Origin: Dechloromonas sp. Dech2017
GTDB lineage: Bacteria > Pseudomonadota > Gammaproteobacteria > Burkholderiales > Rhodocyclaceae
Length of the DNA stretch: 64,000 bases
Assembly (NCBI GenBank): GCA_009469585.1
Contig: SSXW01000005.1
Location: 86,233-150,232 of the forward strand
Direction of reading: 5' to 3'
The stretch's first letter is position 1; each line of letters starts with the position of its first letter. A program made the position numbers and the translations under genes. Shown piece by piece: positions 18,599-27,323 of this stretch. Under the pieces are notes generated by a model. That model saw nothing but the letters and a program-made list of their open reading frames with translations, was not told the DNA's origin and ran no database searches.

Positions 18599-21500
18599 CT
18601 AATTCCTGACCTTGTACCAGGCGGCGTAGAGCGCTGGCAGGAAGAGCAGGGTGAGGGCGGTGGCGACGATCAGCCCGCCCATGATGGCGACGGCCATCGG
18701 CCCGAAGAAGTCGTTCCTCGACAGCGGCACCATGGCCAGCACGGCGGCCGCCGCGGTCAGCACGATGGGCCGGAAGCGGCGCACGGTCGATTCGACGATG
18801 GCCTCCCGGCGCGAGCGGCCCGCCGCCAGATCCTGCTCGATCTGGTCGACCAGGATGACCGAGTTGCGCATGATCATGCCGAACAGGGCGATGGTGCCGA
18901 GCAGCGCCATGAAGCCGAAAGGCTGTTTGAAGACGAGCAGGAAGAGGGCGATGCCGATGATGCCGAGAGGTGCGGTGAGCAGCACCATGACGACGCGCGA
19001 CACGTTCTGCAACTGGATCATCAGAATGCTCAGCACGGCGAGCAGGAAGATCGGGATGCCGGCCATCACCGAGCGCGAGCCCTTGCCCGATTCCTCGATC
19101 GAGCCGCCGGTGGCGATACGGTAGCCATCGGGCAGGCTGGCCTGGATGGCGTCGATCTGCGGCTTGAGGCGGTCGACGATGGTGGCAGGCTGGGTGGCGC
19201 CATACAGGTTGGCGCGCACGGTGATCGTCGGCAGGCGGTCGCGGCGCCAGATCAGGCCGGGCTCGAAACCGTAGTCGAGGCGGGCGATCTGGCCGAGCGG
19301 TACGCTGCGGCCGGTGCGCGTCGGAATCGCCAGGTCGGCGAGGGTGGCCGGCTGGTTGCGCGTTTCCGGATCGCCACGCAGCACCACGTCGATGGTTTTC
19401 TCGCCCTCGCGGTAGCGCGTCGTCGCTAGGCCGTTGAGCGACAGGCGGAGCTGCCCGGCGATGTCCTGGCTGGCGACGCCGAGCAGGCGCGCCTTGTCCT
19501 GGTCGATGTCGACGACGATCGACTTGGATAGTTCGCTCCAGTCGGCATTGACGTTGGACAACTCGCCATCGCCGCGCAGCACGGCGGCGACCCGGTTGGC
19601 GATGCCGCGCAGGGTGGCCGGGTCTTCGCCGGAGATGCGGTACTGGACGGGATAGCCGACCGGCGGCCCGTTTTCGATGCGGCTGATGTTGGCGCGTGCC
19701 CGGAAGCTGCCGTCGGCGAACAACGCAATCAACCGGTTGCGCAGCGCCTCGCGGGCCGGCACGTCGCGCGCCACGATGACGAACTGGCTGAGATTGCTGG
19801 CCGCCAACTGCTGGTCGAGGCCGAGGTAGTAGCGCGGCGAGCCGGAGCCGATGTAGGCGATGTAGCTCTCGAACTGGTCGAAGGTCGCCCGGTCTTCTTC
19901 CAGCCATTTTTCCAGCTGCCGGGTTTCGGCGTCGACCGCGGCGATCGAGGCGCCTTCTGGCAGGCGCAGTTCGACATTGAGCTCGAGGCGGGTCGAATTC
20001 GGGAAGAACTGCTTCTGGACCTTACCCATGCCGACGATGGCCAGCCCGAAGAGGCCGACGGTGATGGCGATGACCAGCCAGCGCCGCCTGACGCACCAGC
20101 CGATCAGTTGCCGGAAGCCTTGGTAGAAGGGGGTGGCGTAGACGTCGTGGTCCTCGGCGTGGGCCGGGCCATTCAGTCCCAGGCGGTCAATCAGTGCGGC
20201 CAGGCGCGGCCAGCGCCGGGCCAGGCGGCCCGGTTGGCGGGCGGCTCGCGGGTCGGGCAGCAACTTGTAGCCCAGCCACGGAATGGCGACCACCGCGGCC
20301 AGCCAGGAAATGAGCAGGGCGACGGCATTGATCTGGAAGAAGGCGAAGGCGTATTCGCCGGTCGACGACTTGGCGAGGGCGATCGGGATGAAGCCGGCCA
20401 CCGTGACCAGCGTGCCGGACAGCATCGGGCCGGCCGTGCTGGTGTAGGCGAAAGAAGCGGCGCGGGTGCGTTCCCAGCCCTGTTCCATCTTCACCCACAT
20501 CATCTCGACGGCGATGATCGCGTCGTCGACGAGCAGACCGAGCGCCAGGACCAGGGCGCCGAGCGACACCTTGTGCAGGCCGACGTTGAAGACCTGCATG
20601 GCGAGGAAGGTGGCGGCCAGGACGAGCGGGATGGTCAGGGCGACAACCAGGCCGGTGCGCAGCCCGAGGCTGATGAAGGTGACCAGCATGACGACGCCGA
20701 CCGCTTCGGCCAGGGCCTGGACGAAGGCCTGCACCGAGCGGGCGACGGCCTTCGGCTGGCTGGCCGATTCGGCGATGCCCACGCCGACCGGCAGGTCGGC
20801 CTGCAGCGCGGCCAGTTTCGCCTCCAGGTCGTGGCCGAGCTGGATGATGTCGCCGCCCGGCGCCATGGCGACGCCGATGGCCAGGGCGCGCTGGCCGCCG
20901 AAGCGGACCTGGGTGGCTGGCGGATCGATGGTGCCGCGCCGGACTTCAGCCACGTCGCCCAGCCGGAAAGTGCGCTGGCCGATGCGGATCGGCGTGTCGG
21001 CGATGGCGGCGAGGCTGGTGAAGGCGCCGCCCGGGCGAATCTGGATGCGCTCCTGGCTGGTTTCGAAAAAGCCGGCGCCGGCCACCGCGTTCTGCTGGGC
21101 CAGGGCCTGGGCCAGGGCGGCCGGTTCGATGCCCAGGGTGGCGAGCTTGGCGTTGGACAGCTCGACATGGATGCGCTCGTCCTGGATGCCGAAGATCTCG
21201 ACCTTGCCGACGTGGGGCACGCGCAGCAACTGGTCGCGGACGCGTTCGGCCAGGTCCTTCAGTTGCGGGTAATCGAAACCCTCTGCGGTCAACGCGAAAA
21301 TATTGCCAAAAACCTCACCGAACTCGTCGTTGAAAAACGGCCCCTGGAGGTCCGCCGGCAGCGTGTGGCGGATGTCGCCTATCTTCTTGCGCACCTGGTA
21401 GAAGGCTTCCGGAACGGCGCTCGGCGGCGCGCTGTCGCGGACATAGAACAGCACCGTCGATTCGCCCGGCCGCGAGTAACTCGCCAGGCGGTCGATGTTC

Positions 21501-21736
21501 GGCGTTTCCTGCAGCTTTTTCTCGATCCGGTCGGTCAGCTGCTGCTCGACCTGCAGGGCGCTGGCTCCCGGCCAGAAGCTGCGGATGACCATGACCTTGA
21601 AGGTGAATGGTGGGTCTTCCGCCTGGCTCAGCCGGCCGTAGGCAAACACGCCCATGATCGCGATGGCGATCAGGAAAAAACCGACCAGCATGCGGTGATG
21701 CAGCGTCCAGTCGGACAGGTTGAAACGCTGGCTCAC
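18599..21736 (-). CDS. RND-family multidrug efflux transporter, inner-membrane subunit
   Basis: A 1045-aa AcrB-like proton-driven exporter. An N-terminal membrane helix (MLVGFFLIAIAIMGVFAYG), two large periplasmic loops and two blocks of membrane helices are visible. The central-block signature GALVLALGLLVDDAIIAVE, with the two Asp of the proton relay, is intact, and so is the second half (GTIALFGMIMRNSVILVDQIE). Length is normal. It belongs with the upstream membrane-fusion gene (4-base gap); no outer-membrane channel gene is present, so it probably uses a TolC-type protein encoded elsewhere. Substrates are unknown. It interrupts the glnA/ntrBC block on the opposite strand. Confidence 0.92.
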   Translation of the reverse strand: MSQRFNLSDWTLHHRMLVGFFLIAIAIMGVFAYGRLSQAEDPPFTFKVMVIRSFWPGASALQVEQQLTDRIEKKLQETPNIDRLASYSRPGESTVLFYVRDSAPPSAVPEAFYQVRKKIGDIRHTLPADLQGPFFNDEFGEVFGNIFALTAEGFDYPQLKDLAERVRDQLLRVPHVGKVEIFGIQDERIHVELSNAKLATLGIEPAALAQALAQQNAVAGAGFFETSQERIQIRPGGAFTSLAAIADTPIRIGQRTFRLGDVAEVRRGTIDPPATQVRFGGQRALAIGVAMAPGGDIIQLGHDLEAKLAALQADLPVGVGIAESASQPKAVARSVQAFVQALAEAVGVVMLVTFISLGLRTGLVVALTIPLVLAATFLAMQVFNVGLHKVSLGALVLALGLLVDDAIIAVEMMWVKMEQGWERTRAASFAYTSTAGPMLSGTLVTVAGFIPIALAKSSTGEYAFAFFQINAVALLISWLAAVVAIPWLGYKLLPDPRAARQPGRLARRWPRLAALIDRLGLNGPAHAEDHDVYATPFYQGFRQLIGWCVRRRWLVIAITVGLFGLAIVGMGKVQKQFFPNSTRLELNVELRLPEGASIAAVDAETRQLEKWLEEDRATFDQFESYIAYIGSGSPRYYLGLDQQLAASNLSQFVIVARDVPAREALRNRLIALFADGSFRARANISRIENGPPVGYPVQYRISGEDPATLRGIANRVAAVLRGDGELSNVNADWSELSKSIVVDIDQDKARLLGVASQDIAGQLRLSLNGLATTRYREGEKTIDVVLRGDPETRNQPATLADLAIPTRTGRSVPLGQIARLDYGFEPGLIWRRDRLPTITVRANLYGATQPATIVDRLKPQIDAIQASLPDGYRIATGGSIEESGKGSRSVMAGIPIFLLAVLSILMIQLQNVSRVVMVLLTAPLGIIGIALFLLVFKQPFGFMALLGTIALFGMIMRNSVILVDQIEQDLAAGRSRREAIVESTVRRFRPIVLTAAAAVLAMVPLSRNDFFGPMAVAIMGGLIVATALTLLFLPALYAAWYKVRN
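21285..21315 (+). repeat. Dispersed GCGGTCRAC/A-tract motif, copy in the RND pump gene
   Basis: GCGGTCAAC, then GCGAAAATATT and GCCAAAAACC. The motif runs opposite to the gene, where it reads as FGNIFALTAE. Confidence 0.65.
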
Positions 21737-21739
21737 GGC

Positions 21740-22828
21740 TCAGCGCTGCCGCTCGGGTGCCGTCTGCGGTCTGCTCCGCACGGCCTGGCCCTCGGCCAGC
21801 TGGCCGGCGCCGCTGACGATGACCGGCTCGCCGGCTTGCACACCGCCGGCCAGGTCGACCCCGTCGTCGCGGTAGGCGGCGACCCGCACCGGGCGCGACA
21901 CCACCTTGCCGTCCACGACCACCCGGACCACCGGGCCCTGGCCGAGATCGACGACGGCAGCCAGCGGCAGCCGGAGCCGGCTGTCGCCAGTGCTGCGCAC
22001 GTCGACGCGGGCCGTCATGCCCAGGCGGACGGTGGGCAGGGGATCGACCAGCCGGATGCGGGCGGCGTAAGTGCGGCTGGCCGGATCGGCAGCCGGCGCC
22101 AGTTCGCGCAACTCGCCGCGCAGGGCAAGTTCCGGCTCGGCCCACAGGCTGACGCGCATGCTGCGGGCTGCCTGCAATTCGCCGACACGGCTCTCGGGCA
22201 CGGCGATGGCCACCTCGAGTTCTTCCGGGCGGGCGACGCGCAACACCGCCTGGCCGGCCCCGACCACCTGGCCGGCATCGGCCAGGACGGCGGTGACGAC
22301 AGCCGGGAAGGTGCTGGTCAAGGTGCCATAGCCGGCCTGGTTGTCGCTGATCCGGCTCTGCGCCCGTACCTGCTCGAGGCGGGCGCGGGCGCTGTTGTGG
22401 GCGTTGTCGCGCGCCTCGAAGGCCGCTTCGCTGACAAATTTCCTGGCCAGCAGGCCGGCGTAGCGCTGGCGCTCGGCCGCTGCCGTTGCCGCCTCGCTCT
22501 CCGCCGCCGCCAGTTGGGCGCGGGCGGCGCTGGCGGCCAGTTCGAGATCGGTCGGGTCGAGGCGGGCCAGGGGCTGGCCGGCGGCGATGTGGGCGCCGAC
22601 GTCGACCAGGCGGCCGGCGATCCTGCCGCCGACGCGAAAAGCCAGGTCGGCCTCGCGCCGGGCGCGGATTTCCCCGGTGTAGCTGCCGCCTTCGGCCGCT
22701 GCCGGTGCGGCGGCGGCAACCAGAACGACGGGGGGCTGAGGCGCCGGGGTGTCGCCGGCCTGGCAGCCGACCAGTGCGGCGGCGATGCCGGGCAGCAGGA
22801 AGAGGCGGCAGGCGATGGTCTTGGGCAT
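21740..22828 (-). CDS. RND efflux periplasmic adaptor (membrane fusion protein), lipoprotein
   Basis: A 362-aa HlyD/AcrA-type adaptor that links the inner-membrane pump to an outer channel. It has a lipoprotein signal with lipobox LVGC, a lipoyl-like half (VGGRIAGRLVDVGAHIAAGQPLARLD), an alpha-helical hairpin rich in Ala/Glu (about 90-160), a second lipoyl half and a beta-barrel domain. ATG at 22828 is preferred because an alternative at 22858 would abut the likely operator palindrome. It is the first gene of the two-gene operon. Confidence 0.88.
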   Translation of the reverse strand: MPKTIACRLFLLPGIAAALVGCQAGDTPAPQPPVVLVAAAAPAAAEGGSYTGEIRARREADLAFRVGGRIAGRLVDVGAHIAAGQPLARLDPTDLELAASAARAQLAAAESEAATAAAERQRYAGLLARKFVSEAAFEARDNAHNSARARLEQVRAQSRISDNQAGYGTLTSTFPAVVTAVLADAGQVVGAGQAVLRVARPEELEVAIAVPESRVGELQAARSMRVSLWAEPELALRGELRELAPAADPASRTYAARIRLVDPLPTVRLGMTARVDVRSTGDSRLRLPLAAVVDLGQGPVVRVVVDGKVVSRPVRVAAYRDDGVDLAGGVQAGEPVIVSGAGQLAEGQAVRSRPQTAPERQR

Positions 22829-22860
22829 GGTTCCGGCATCCGGTGGGCAAGCAGTCATGA

Positions 22861-22880
22861 TAATGAACGATCGGTCAGTA
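22861..22880. promoter_or_regulatory. Imperfect palindrome, likely TetR-type operator of the RND operon
   Basis: Twenty-base dyad centred on CGATCG (22868-22873), 8 of 10 positions paired; the central part reads TGAACGATCGGTCA. It lies 33-52 bases before the adaptor start and between it and ntrB. Size and symmetry match operators of TetR-family pump repressors, but no such regulator is encoded in the window. Confidence 0.5.
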
Positions 22881-22927
22881 ACGCAAGTTGTCATCTTCTG
22901 GTTGGCCCAACTCGCTACAATCCGTTC

Positions 22928-23989
22928 ATGACTCCTACCCATCCATCCTTCGCCGGCCTCGACCTGCTGGCTTCGGCCGTTCTCCTCATCGATCAGGGGC
23001 TGGTCGTCCGCTACATCAATGCCGCCGGCGAGAATCTGCTGGCGGTGAGCGGTCGCACCGTGCTCGGTCGCCAGCTCGGCGACATCTGCACCTGCTCGGC
23101 AACCCTGCGTTCGGCTCTCGACAACGGCCTGGCCAACAACTGGGGCTACACCGGGCAGAACATCGAGCTCAAGCGCTGCGATGGCGAAGTCCTGCACATC
23201 AACTGCACGGTGACCCCGCTGGCTGCGGAGAATGCCGTAGGTGCCCGCTTGTTGCTCGAATTGCAGCCGATCGAGCATCACCTGACGGCGACCCGCGAGG
23301 AACGCCTGATCGAGCAGCAGCAGGTCAGCCGCGAACTGATCCGCAACCTGGCGCACGAAATCAAGAATCCGCTGGGAGGCATCCGCGGTGCGGCGCAACT
23401 GCTCGAGCACGAGCTGGCCAATCCCTCGCTCAAGGAATACACCCAGGTCATCATCAAGGAAGCCGACCGCCTGCAGGATCTGATGCAGCGCCTGCTGACG
23501 CCGCACCGGGCGATGCTGCCGACGACGGTGAACATCCACGAGATCCTCGAGCGGGTGCGCAGCCTGCTCACCGCCGAGTTTCCCGGTTCGCTGCAGGTGC
23601 GGCGCGACTACGACACCAGCCTGCCGGAACTGGTCGGCGACCGCGAGCAACTGATCCAGGCCGTGCTCAATATCGCCCGCAATGCCGCCCAGGCCATGGA
23701 GGGCGAGGGCGAGATCATCCTCAAGACGCGCTCCCTACGTCAGGTGACCTTGGCCAAGAAACGTTACCGCCTGGCCATGGAAATCAAGGTCGGCGACAAC
23801 GGTCCGGGCATTCCGGACGATATCCGCGAACGCATGTTCTATCCGCTGGTTTCCGGGCGCGATGGGGGCAGCGGTCTGGGCCTGACCATCGCCCAGAATT
23901 TCATCCAGCACCATCACGGCACCATCGATTGTTCGAGTCGGCCGGGGAATACGGTGTTCACGCTCAGGCTGCCCGTCGAGCAGGCCTGA
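22928..23989 (+). CDS. glnL: Nitrogen regulation sensor histidine kinase NtrB (GlnL)
   Basis: A 353-aa cytosolic kinase/phosphatase that sets NtrC phosphorylation according to PII (nitrogen) status. It has an N-terminal PAS domain (about 10-120), the H-box RNLAHEIKNPLGG with the phosphorylated His near residue 142, the N-box NIARNAAQAM, and ATP-lid motifs DNGPGIP and GSGLGLTIAQ. There are no membrane segments, as expected for NtrB. ATG at 22928 is taken. Located 47 bases before ntrC and read in the same direction. Confidence 0.95.
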   Translation: MTPTHPSFAGLDLLASAVLLIDQGLVVRYINAAGENLLAVSGRTVLGRQLGDICTCSATLRSALDNGLANNWGYTGQNIELKRCDGEVLHINCTVTPLAAENAVGARLLLELQPIEHHLTATREERLIEQQQVSRELIRNLAHEIKNPLGGIRGAAQLLEHELANPSLKEYTQVIIKEADRLQDLMQRLLTPHRAMLPTTVNIHEILERVRSLLTAEFPGSLQVRRDYDTSLPELVGDREQLIQAVLNIARNAAQAMEGEGEIILKTRSLRQVTLAKKRYRLAMEIKVGDNGPGIPDDIRERMFYPLVSGRDGGSGLGLTIAQNFIQHHHGTIDCSSRPGNTVFTLRLPVEQA

Positions 23990-24036
23990 GTCTTGCTTCG
24001 ATTTCGGCCATTCCAACGACAAGAAACGCCGCCAAT

Positions 24037-25449
24037 ATGAAACCCGTCTGGATCGTCGACGACGACCGCTCCATCCGCTGGGTCCTCGAGAAGACCCTGT
24101 CCCGCGAGGGCATTCCGTTCAAGAGCTACGCTTCGGCCACCGAGGCCATTTCCCAGCTCGAACAAGGCATCGAGCCGCCCCAGGTGCTGATGTCCGACAT
24201 CCGCATGCCGGGCCAGTCCGGGCTGGAATTGCTGCAGGAAGTGAAGACCCGCTTTCCGTCGGTGCCGGTCATCATCATGACCGCCTATTCCGACCTGGAA
24301 AGCGCCGTAGCCGCCTTCCAGGGCGGCGCCTTCGAGTACCTGCCCAAGCCTTTCGACGTCGACCAGGCGGTCGAACTGATCCGGCGGGCTATCGACGAGT
24401 CGATGCACCAAAGCGGTGCGCACGAGGAGGAGGGGCTGGTTCCGGAGATTCTCGGCCAGGCGCCGGCCATGCAGGAGGTCTTCCGGGCCATCGGCCGCCT
24501 CGCCCTGTCGCATGCGACGGTGCTGATCACCGGCGAGTCAGGCTCCGGCAAGGAACTGGTGGCGCGCGCCCTGCACCGCCACAGTCCGCGCGCCGACAAA
24601 CCCTTCATCGCCATCAACACGGCGGCCATTCCCAAGGATCTGCTCGAATCGGAACTGTTTGGCCACGAACGCGGCGCCTTCACCGGCGCCCAGGCCCAGC
24701 GGCGCGGCCGTTTCGAGCAGGCCGAGAGCGGCACGCTGTTCCTCGACGAAATCGGCGACATGCCGTCCGAGCTGCAGACCCGCCTGTTGCGTGTGCTGTC
24801 GGACGGCCATTTCTACCGGGTCGGCGGCCATTCGCCGATCAAGGCCAACGTCCGGGTGATCGCCGCCACCCACCAGAATCTCGAGACGCGGGTCAAGGAC
24901 GGCCTGTTCCGCGAGGACTTGTTCCATCGTCTCAACGTCATCCGCATCCGCCTGCCGGCGCTGCGCGACCGGCGCGAGGACATCCCGCTGCTGACCCGCC
25001 ATTTCCTGCAGAAAAGCGCCCGCGAACTGGGCGTCGAGGCCAAGCGCCTGTCGGAGCCGGCGCTCAAGTTCCTGGCCGGGCTGGAGTTGCAGGGGAACGT
25101 CCGCCAACTGGAGAACCTCTGCCACTGGCTGACCGTGATGGCGCCGGGGCAGCAGGTCGAGGTCGGTGATCTGCCGGTCGAATTGCGCGAGGCGACGCCG
25201 GTCGCCCTGGCCACCGACTGGGAGTCGGCTCTCGAAGGCGAGGTCGACCGCATGCTGGCGCGCGGCGTGCCCGACGTGCATGGCGTGCTGTCGCAGGTCT
25301 TCGAGCGCATCCTGATTTCCCGGGCGCTGGCCCACACCGGCGGCCGGCGGATCGAATCGGCGCAGGCACTGGGTATTGGCCGCAACACCATCACGCGCAA
25401 GATCGCCGAACTGGGCATCGATGGCGGCAAGGAGTCGGCGGCGGAGTAG
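24037..25449 (+). CDS. glnG: Nitrogen regulation response regulator NtrC (GlnG), sigma-54 activator
   Basis: A 470-aa three-domain activator. The receiver has the phospho-acceptor Asp in MSDIRMPG (about residue 54) and Lys in YLPKPFD. The AAA+ domain has Walker A GESGSGKE, the sigma-54-contacting GAFTGA loop and Walker B TLFLDEIGDMP. The Fis-type DNA-binding helix-turn-helix ends the protein (QALGIGRNTITRKIAELGI). One oddity: the usual WPGNVR motif reads LQGNVRQLEN, lacking Trp-Pro. Its expected target, the glnA promoter with two boxes, lies 7.6 kb upstream. Confidence 0.96.
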   Translation: MKPVWIVDDDRSIRWVLEKTLSREGIPFKSYASATEAISQLEQGIEPPQVLMSDIRMPGQSGLELLQEVKTRFPSVPVIIMTAYSDLESAVAAFQGGAFEYLPKPFDVDQAVELIRRAIDESMHQSGAHEEEGLVPEILGQAPAMQEVFRAIGRLALSHATVLITGESGSGKELVARALHRHSPRADKPFIAINTAAIPKDLLESELFGHERGAFTGAQAQRRGRFEQAESGTLFLDEIGDMPSELQTRLLRVLSDGHFYRVGGHSPIKANVRVIAATHQNLETRVKDGLFREDLFHRLNVIRIRLPALRDRREDIPLLTRHFLQKSARELGVEAKRLSEPALKFLAGLELQGNVRQLENLCHWLTVMAPGQQVEVGDLPVELREATPVALATDWESALEGEVDRMLARGVPDVHGVLSQVFERILISRALAHTGGRRIESAQALGIGRNTITRKIAELGIDGGKESAAE

Positions 25450-25459
25450 AATCCGCCGC

Positions 25460-26305
25460 ATGGCCCTGATCGAACCCGTCTTGCTCAAGTCCCGGCTGGG
25501 TGTGCTGGCCGGGCGTTTCGACGTCGATGCGCTGGATGAATGCGACTCGACCAACAGCGAATTGATGCGCCGCGCTGATCGCGGCGCGCCGTCCGGCACC
25601 GTCGTCGTCGCCGACCGGCAAAGCGCCGGGCGCGGCCGGCGCGGCCGCAGCTGGCTGTCTACGGCCGGCGACAGCCTGACTTTCTCCGTACTCTGGCGCT
25701 TTCCCGGCTCCGCCGCGCAGCTGGGCGGCCTGTCGCTGGCCATCGGCGCCGGCCTGGCCGAGGCGCTCGAACAGTTGGGGGCGGCCGGCATCCGGGTGAA
25801 GTGGCCGAACGACTTGCTGCTCGGCACGAGCGATGACTTCGCCAAGCTGGCCGGCATCCTGATCGAGTCGTCGAGCGACCGGCGGGGCTGTCAGGTGATC
25901 ATCGGCATCGGCCTCAATCTGGCCGCCCCGCCAGGCGATTTTCCCCAGCCGGTGGCTGGCCTCGACCGGGCCTTCGCTGTCCTGCCGGAGCGCCATGCGC
26001 TGCTCGCCGCGCTGCTCGGCGGGGTCGTCCAGGCGCTCGACACTTTCGCGGTCGACGGCTTTTTTGGCCTGAAATCCAAATGGCAGCGCTACCACGCCTG
26101 GCAGGGCTTGCCGGTGCGGGTAATCGGCGACGGTACCGAGGCCTTGAGCGGCACCTGCCTCGGCGTCGATGACGACGGCGCCTTGCTGCTGGCCACCGCG
26201 GCCGGCACCGAGCGCATTGTCGCCGGCGACGTCAGCCTGCGCCCCGCAGGAAGTGCCCTTGGGGTCCGCCCAGCAGGAAGTACCCTTGGGGTAAGCCGGG
26301 CATGA
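25460..26305 (+). CDS. birA: Biotin-[acetyl-CoA-carboxylase] ligase, monofunctional
   Basis: A 281-aa enzyme that activates biotin as biotinyl-AMP and attaches it to the carboxyl carrier protein. Catalytic features are DSTNSELMRRA, the biotin/ATP loop GRGRRGRSWLS, WPNDLLL, KLAGILIE and GIGLNL. The N-terminal repressor helix-turn-helix of E. coli BirA is absent, so it is not expected to regulate bio genes. The last 20 residues are a two-unit repeat (AGSALGVRP, AGSTLGVSR) encoded by a 27-bp tandem repeat. Its stop overlaps the coaX ATG. Confidence 0.93.
   Translation: MALIEPVLLKSRLGVLAGRFDVDALDECDSTNSELMRRADRGAPSGTVVVADRQSAGRGRRGRSWLSTAGDSLTFSVLWRFPGSAAQLGGLSLAIGAGLAEALEQLGAAGIRVKWPNDLLLGTSDDFAKLAGILIESSSDRRGCQVIIGIGLNLAAPPGDFPQPVAGLDRAFAVLPERHALLAALLGGVVQALDTFAVDGFFGLKSKWQRYHAWQGLPVRVIGDGTEALSGTCLGVDDDGALLLATAAGTERIVAGDVSLRPAGSALGVRPAGSTLGVSRA
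26048..26080 (+). repeat. Dispersed GCGGTCRAC/A-tract motif, copy in birA
   Basis: GCGGTCGAC, then GCTTTTTTGG and GAAATCCAAA. Encodes AVDGFFGLKSK. Confidence 0.6.
26246..26297 (+). repeat. 27-bp near-tandem repeat at the 3' end of birA
   Basis: Two units, each starting GCAGGAAGT and containing CCCTTGGGGT, at 26246 and 26273 (period 27, nine codons). They extend BirA past its normal end. The units differ at only a few positions, suggesting a recent duplication or insertion of a mobile short repeat. Confidence 0.75.
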
Positions 26306-27018
26306 TCGCCTGCCTCGATAGCGGCAATAGCCGCATCAAGTGGGGGGTCCACGACGGTACCCGGTGGCTGGTCCAGGGCGCCGTGGCCCAGGCCGATGTC
26401 GCCGGGCTGGCTTGCTTGCCTGCCGACTGGCCAGCGGTCGAGCGGGTGATGTTCGCCAACGTCGCCGGCCCGGCGGCCGGCCAGCGCATTCGCCAGCAGT
26501 TGGGCGCCTGGCAGGCGCTGCTGGTCGAAGCCGCTGCCCGCCGGCAGCAGTGCGGGGTAAGCAATTTGTATGATTGCCCCGAGCGGCTGGGCGTCGACCG
26601 CTGGTGCGCCCTGATCGGTGCCCGGCACCTGCAAGCTGGGCCGGCCGTAGTGATCATGGCCGGAACGGCGACGACCATCGATGCGCTGGACGGTGAGGGC
26701 CGTTTCCTCGGTGGGCTGATCCTGCCCGGCGTCGGCCTCATGCTCGACTCGCTGGCTGCCGGGACGGCCGCCCTGCCTTATGCCGACGGGCACTATGCAG
26801 ACTTTCCGCGGTGCACCGCCGATGCCATCGTCAGTGGCGTCATCGATGCCCAGCTGGGCGCCATCGAGCGGGCCTATAGACGGCTTGGCGAGGCAGACGC
26901 ATGCTGCGTGGTTTCCGGCGGCTACGCCGAAAAGCTGGCGGCGCACCTTGCTTTGCCCCACCGCGTGGTGCCCAACCTGCCGCTCGAGGGGCTGTTGCAG
27001 ATGGCCCGGCAACCCTAG
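26302..27018 (+). CDS. coaX: Type III pantothenate kinase
   Basis: A 238-aa ASKHA-fold kinase that phosphorylates pantothenate, the first step of CoA synthesis. The CoaX motifs are visible: DSGNSRIKWG (phosphate 1), GVDRWCALIGA, MAGTATTIDALD and GLILPGVGLMLDSL. The ATG overlaps the birA stop (ATGA), a common birA-coaX coupling. Its TAG stop lies within the first four bases (CTAG) of a foldback element, which left the reading frame length intact. Confidence 0.93.
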   Translation: MIACLDSGNSRIKWGVHDGTRWLVQGAVAQADVAGLACLPADWPAVERVMFANVAGPAAGQRIRQQLGAWQALLVEAAARRQQCGVSNLYDCPERLGVDRWCALIGARHLQAGPAVVIMAGTATTIDALDGEGRFLGGLILPGVGLMLDSLAAGTAALPYADGHYADFPRCTADAIVSGVIDAQLGAIERAYRRLGEADACCVVSGGYAEKLAAHLALPHRVVPNLPLEGLLQMARQP

Positions 27019-27181
27019 TGGTCTGCTTCGCAATTTACGGAACATGAAAGCTTGTCTTTGCCCCGCTGGCGTTGTTGCTCATCCTCGCGATAGCTTCGGC
27101 TATCGCTGTGGTTCGCGCCTAGCCAGCAGGCCAAATCCATCGCTTTCATTCAGTTCCGCCAATTACGAAGCAGACCACTAG
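27015..27181. mobile_element. MITE-like 167-bp foldback element
   Basis: Sixteen-base perfect terminal inverted repeats (CTAGTGGTCTGCTTCG at 27015-27030; its complement at 27166-27181) continue inward as imperfect arms over the whole length. The centre is a perfect eight-pair stem, GCGATAGC/GCTATCGC (27087-27094, 27099-27106), closed by TTCG. CTAG at both ends may be a target duplication. No transposase is present. Together with the next 142 bases, in which I see no gene or clear signal, it fills the 305-base gap between coaX and the DUF350 gene. Confidence 0.7.
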
Positions 27182-27323
27182 CTGTCGACGGTTTCGGGGG
27201 TTCTTCGAGCGTGTGCCGGCCGTCGGGCATCAGCATGCTGATCGGTCTGTAGCCGGCCAGGCTTGAACAAACGCCGGCCAGCAGTGACAATCCGCTGTCA
27301 TTGCGCACTTTTCGGGAGTTGCC

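Noticed and set aside
20108..22927. Long in-frame extension upstream of ntrB
   Set aside because: It is antisense to the RND pump and adaptor; the real ntrB begins at the ATG at 22928, just before the PAS domain.
27150..27290. 47-codon minus-strand frame in the coaX-DUF350 gap (MSLLAGVCSSLAGY...)
   Set aside because: It looks slightly lipoprotein-like but has only a TTG start with no ribosome site, and its end lies inside the foldback element.
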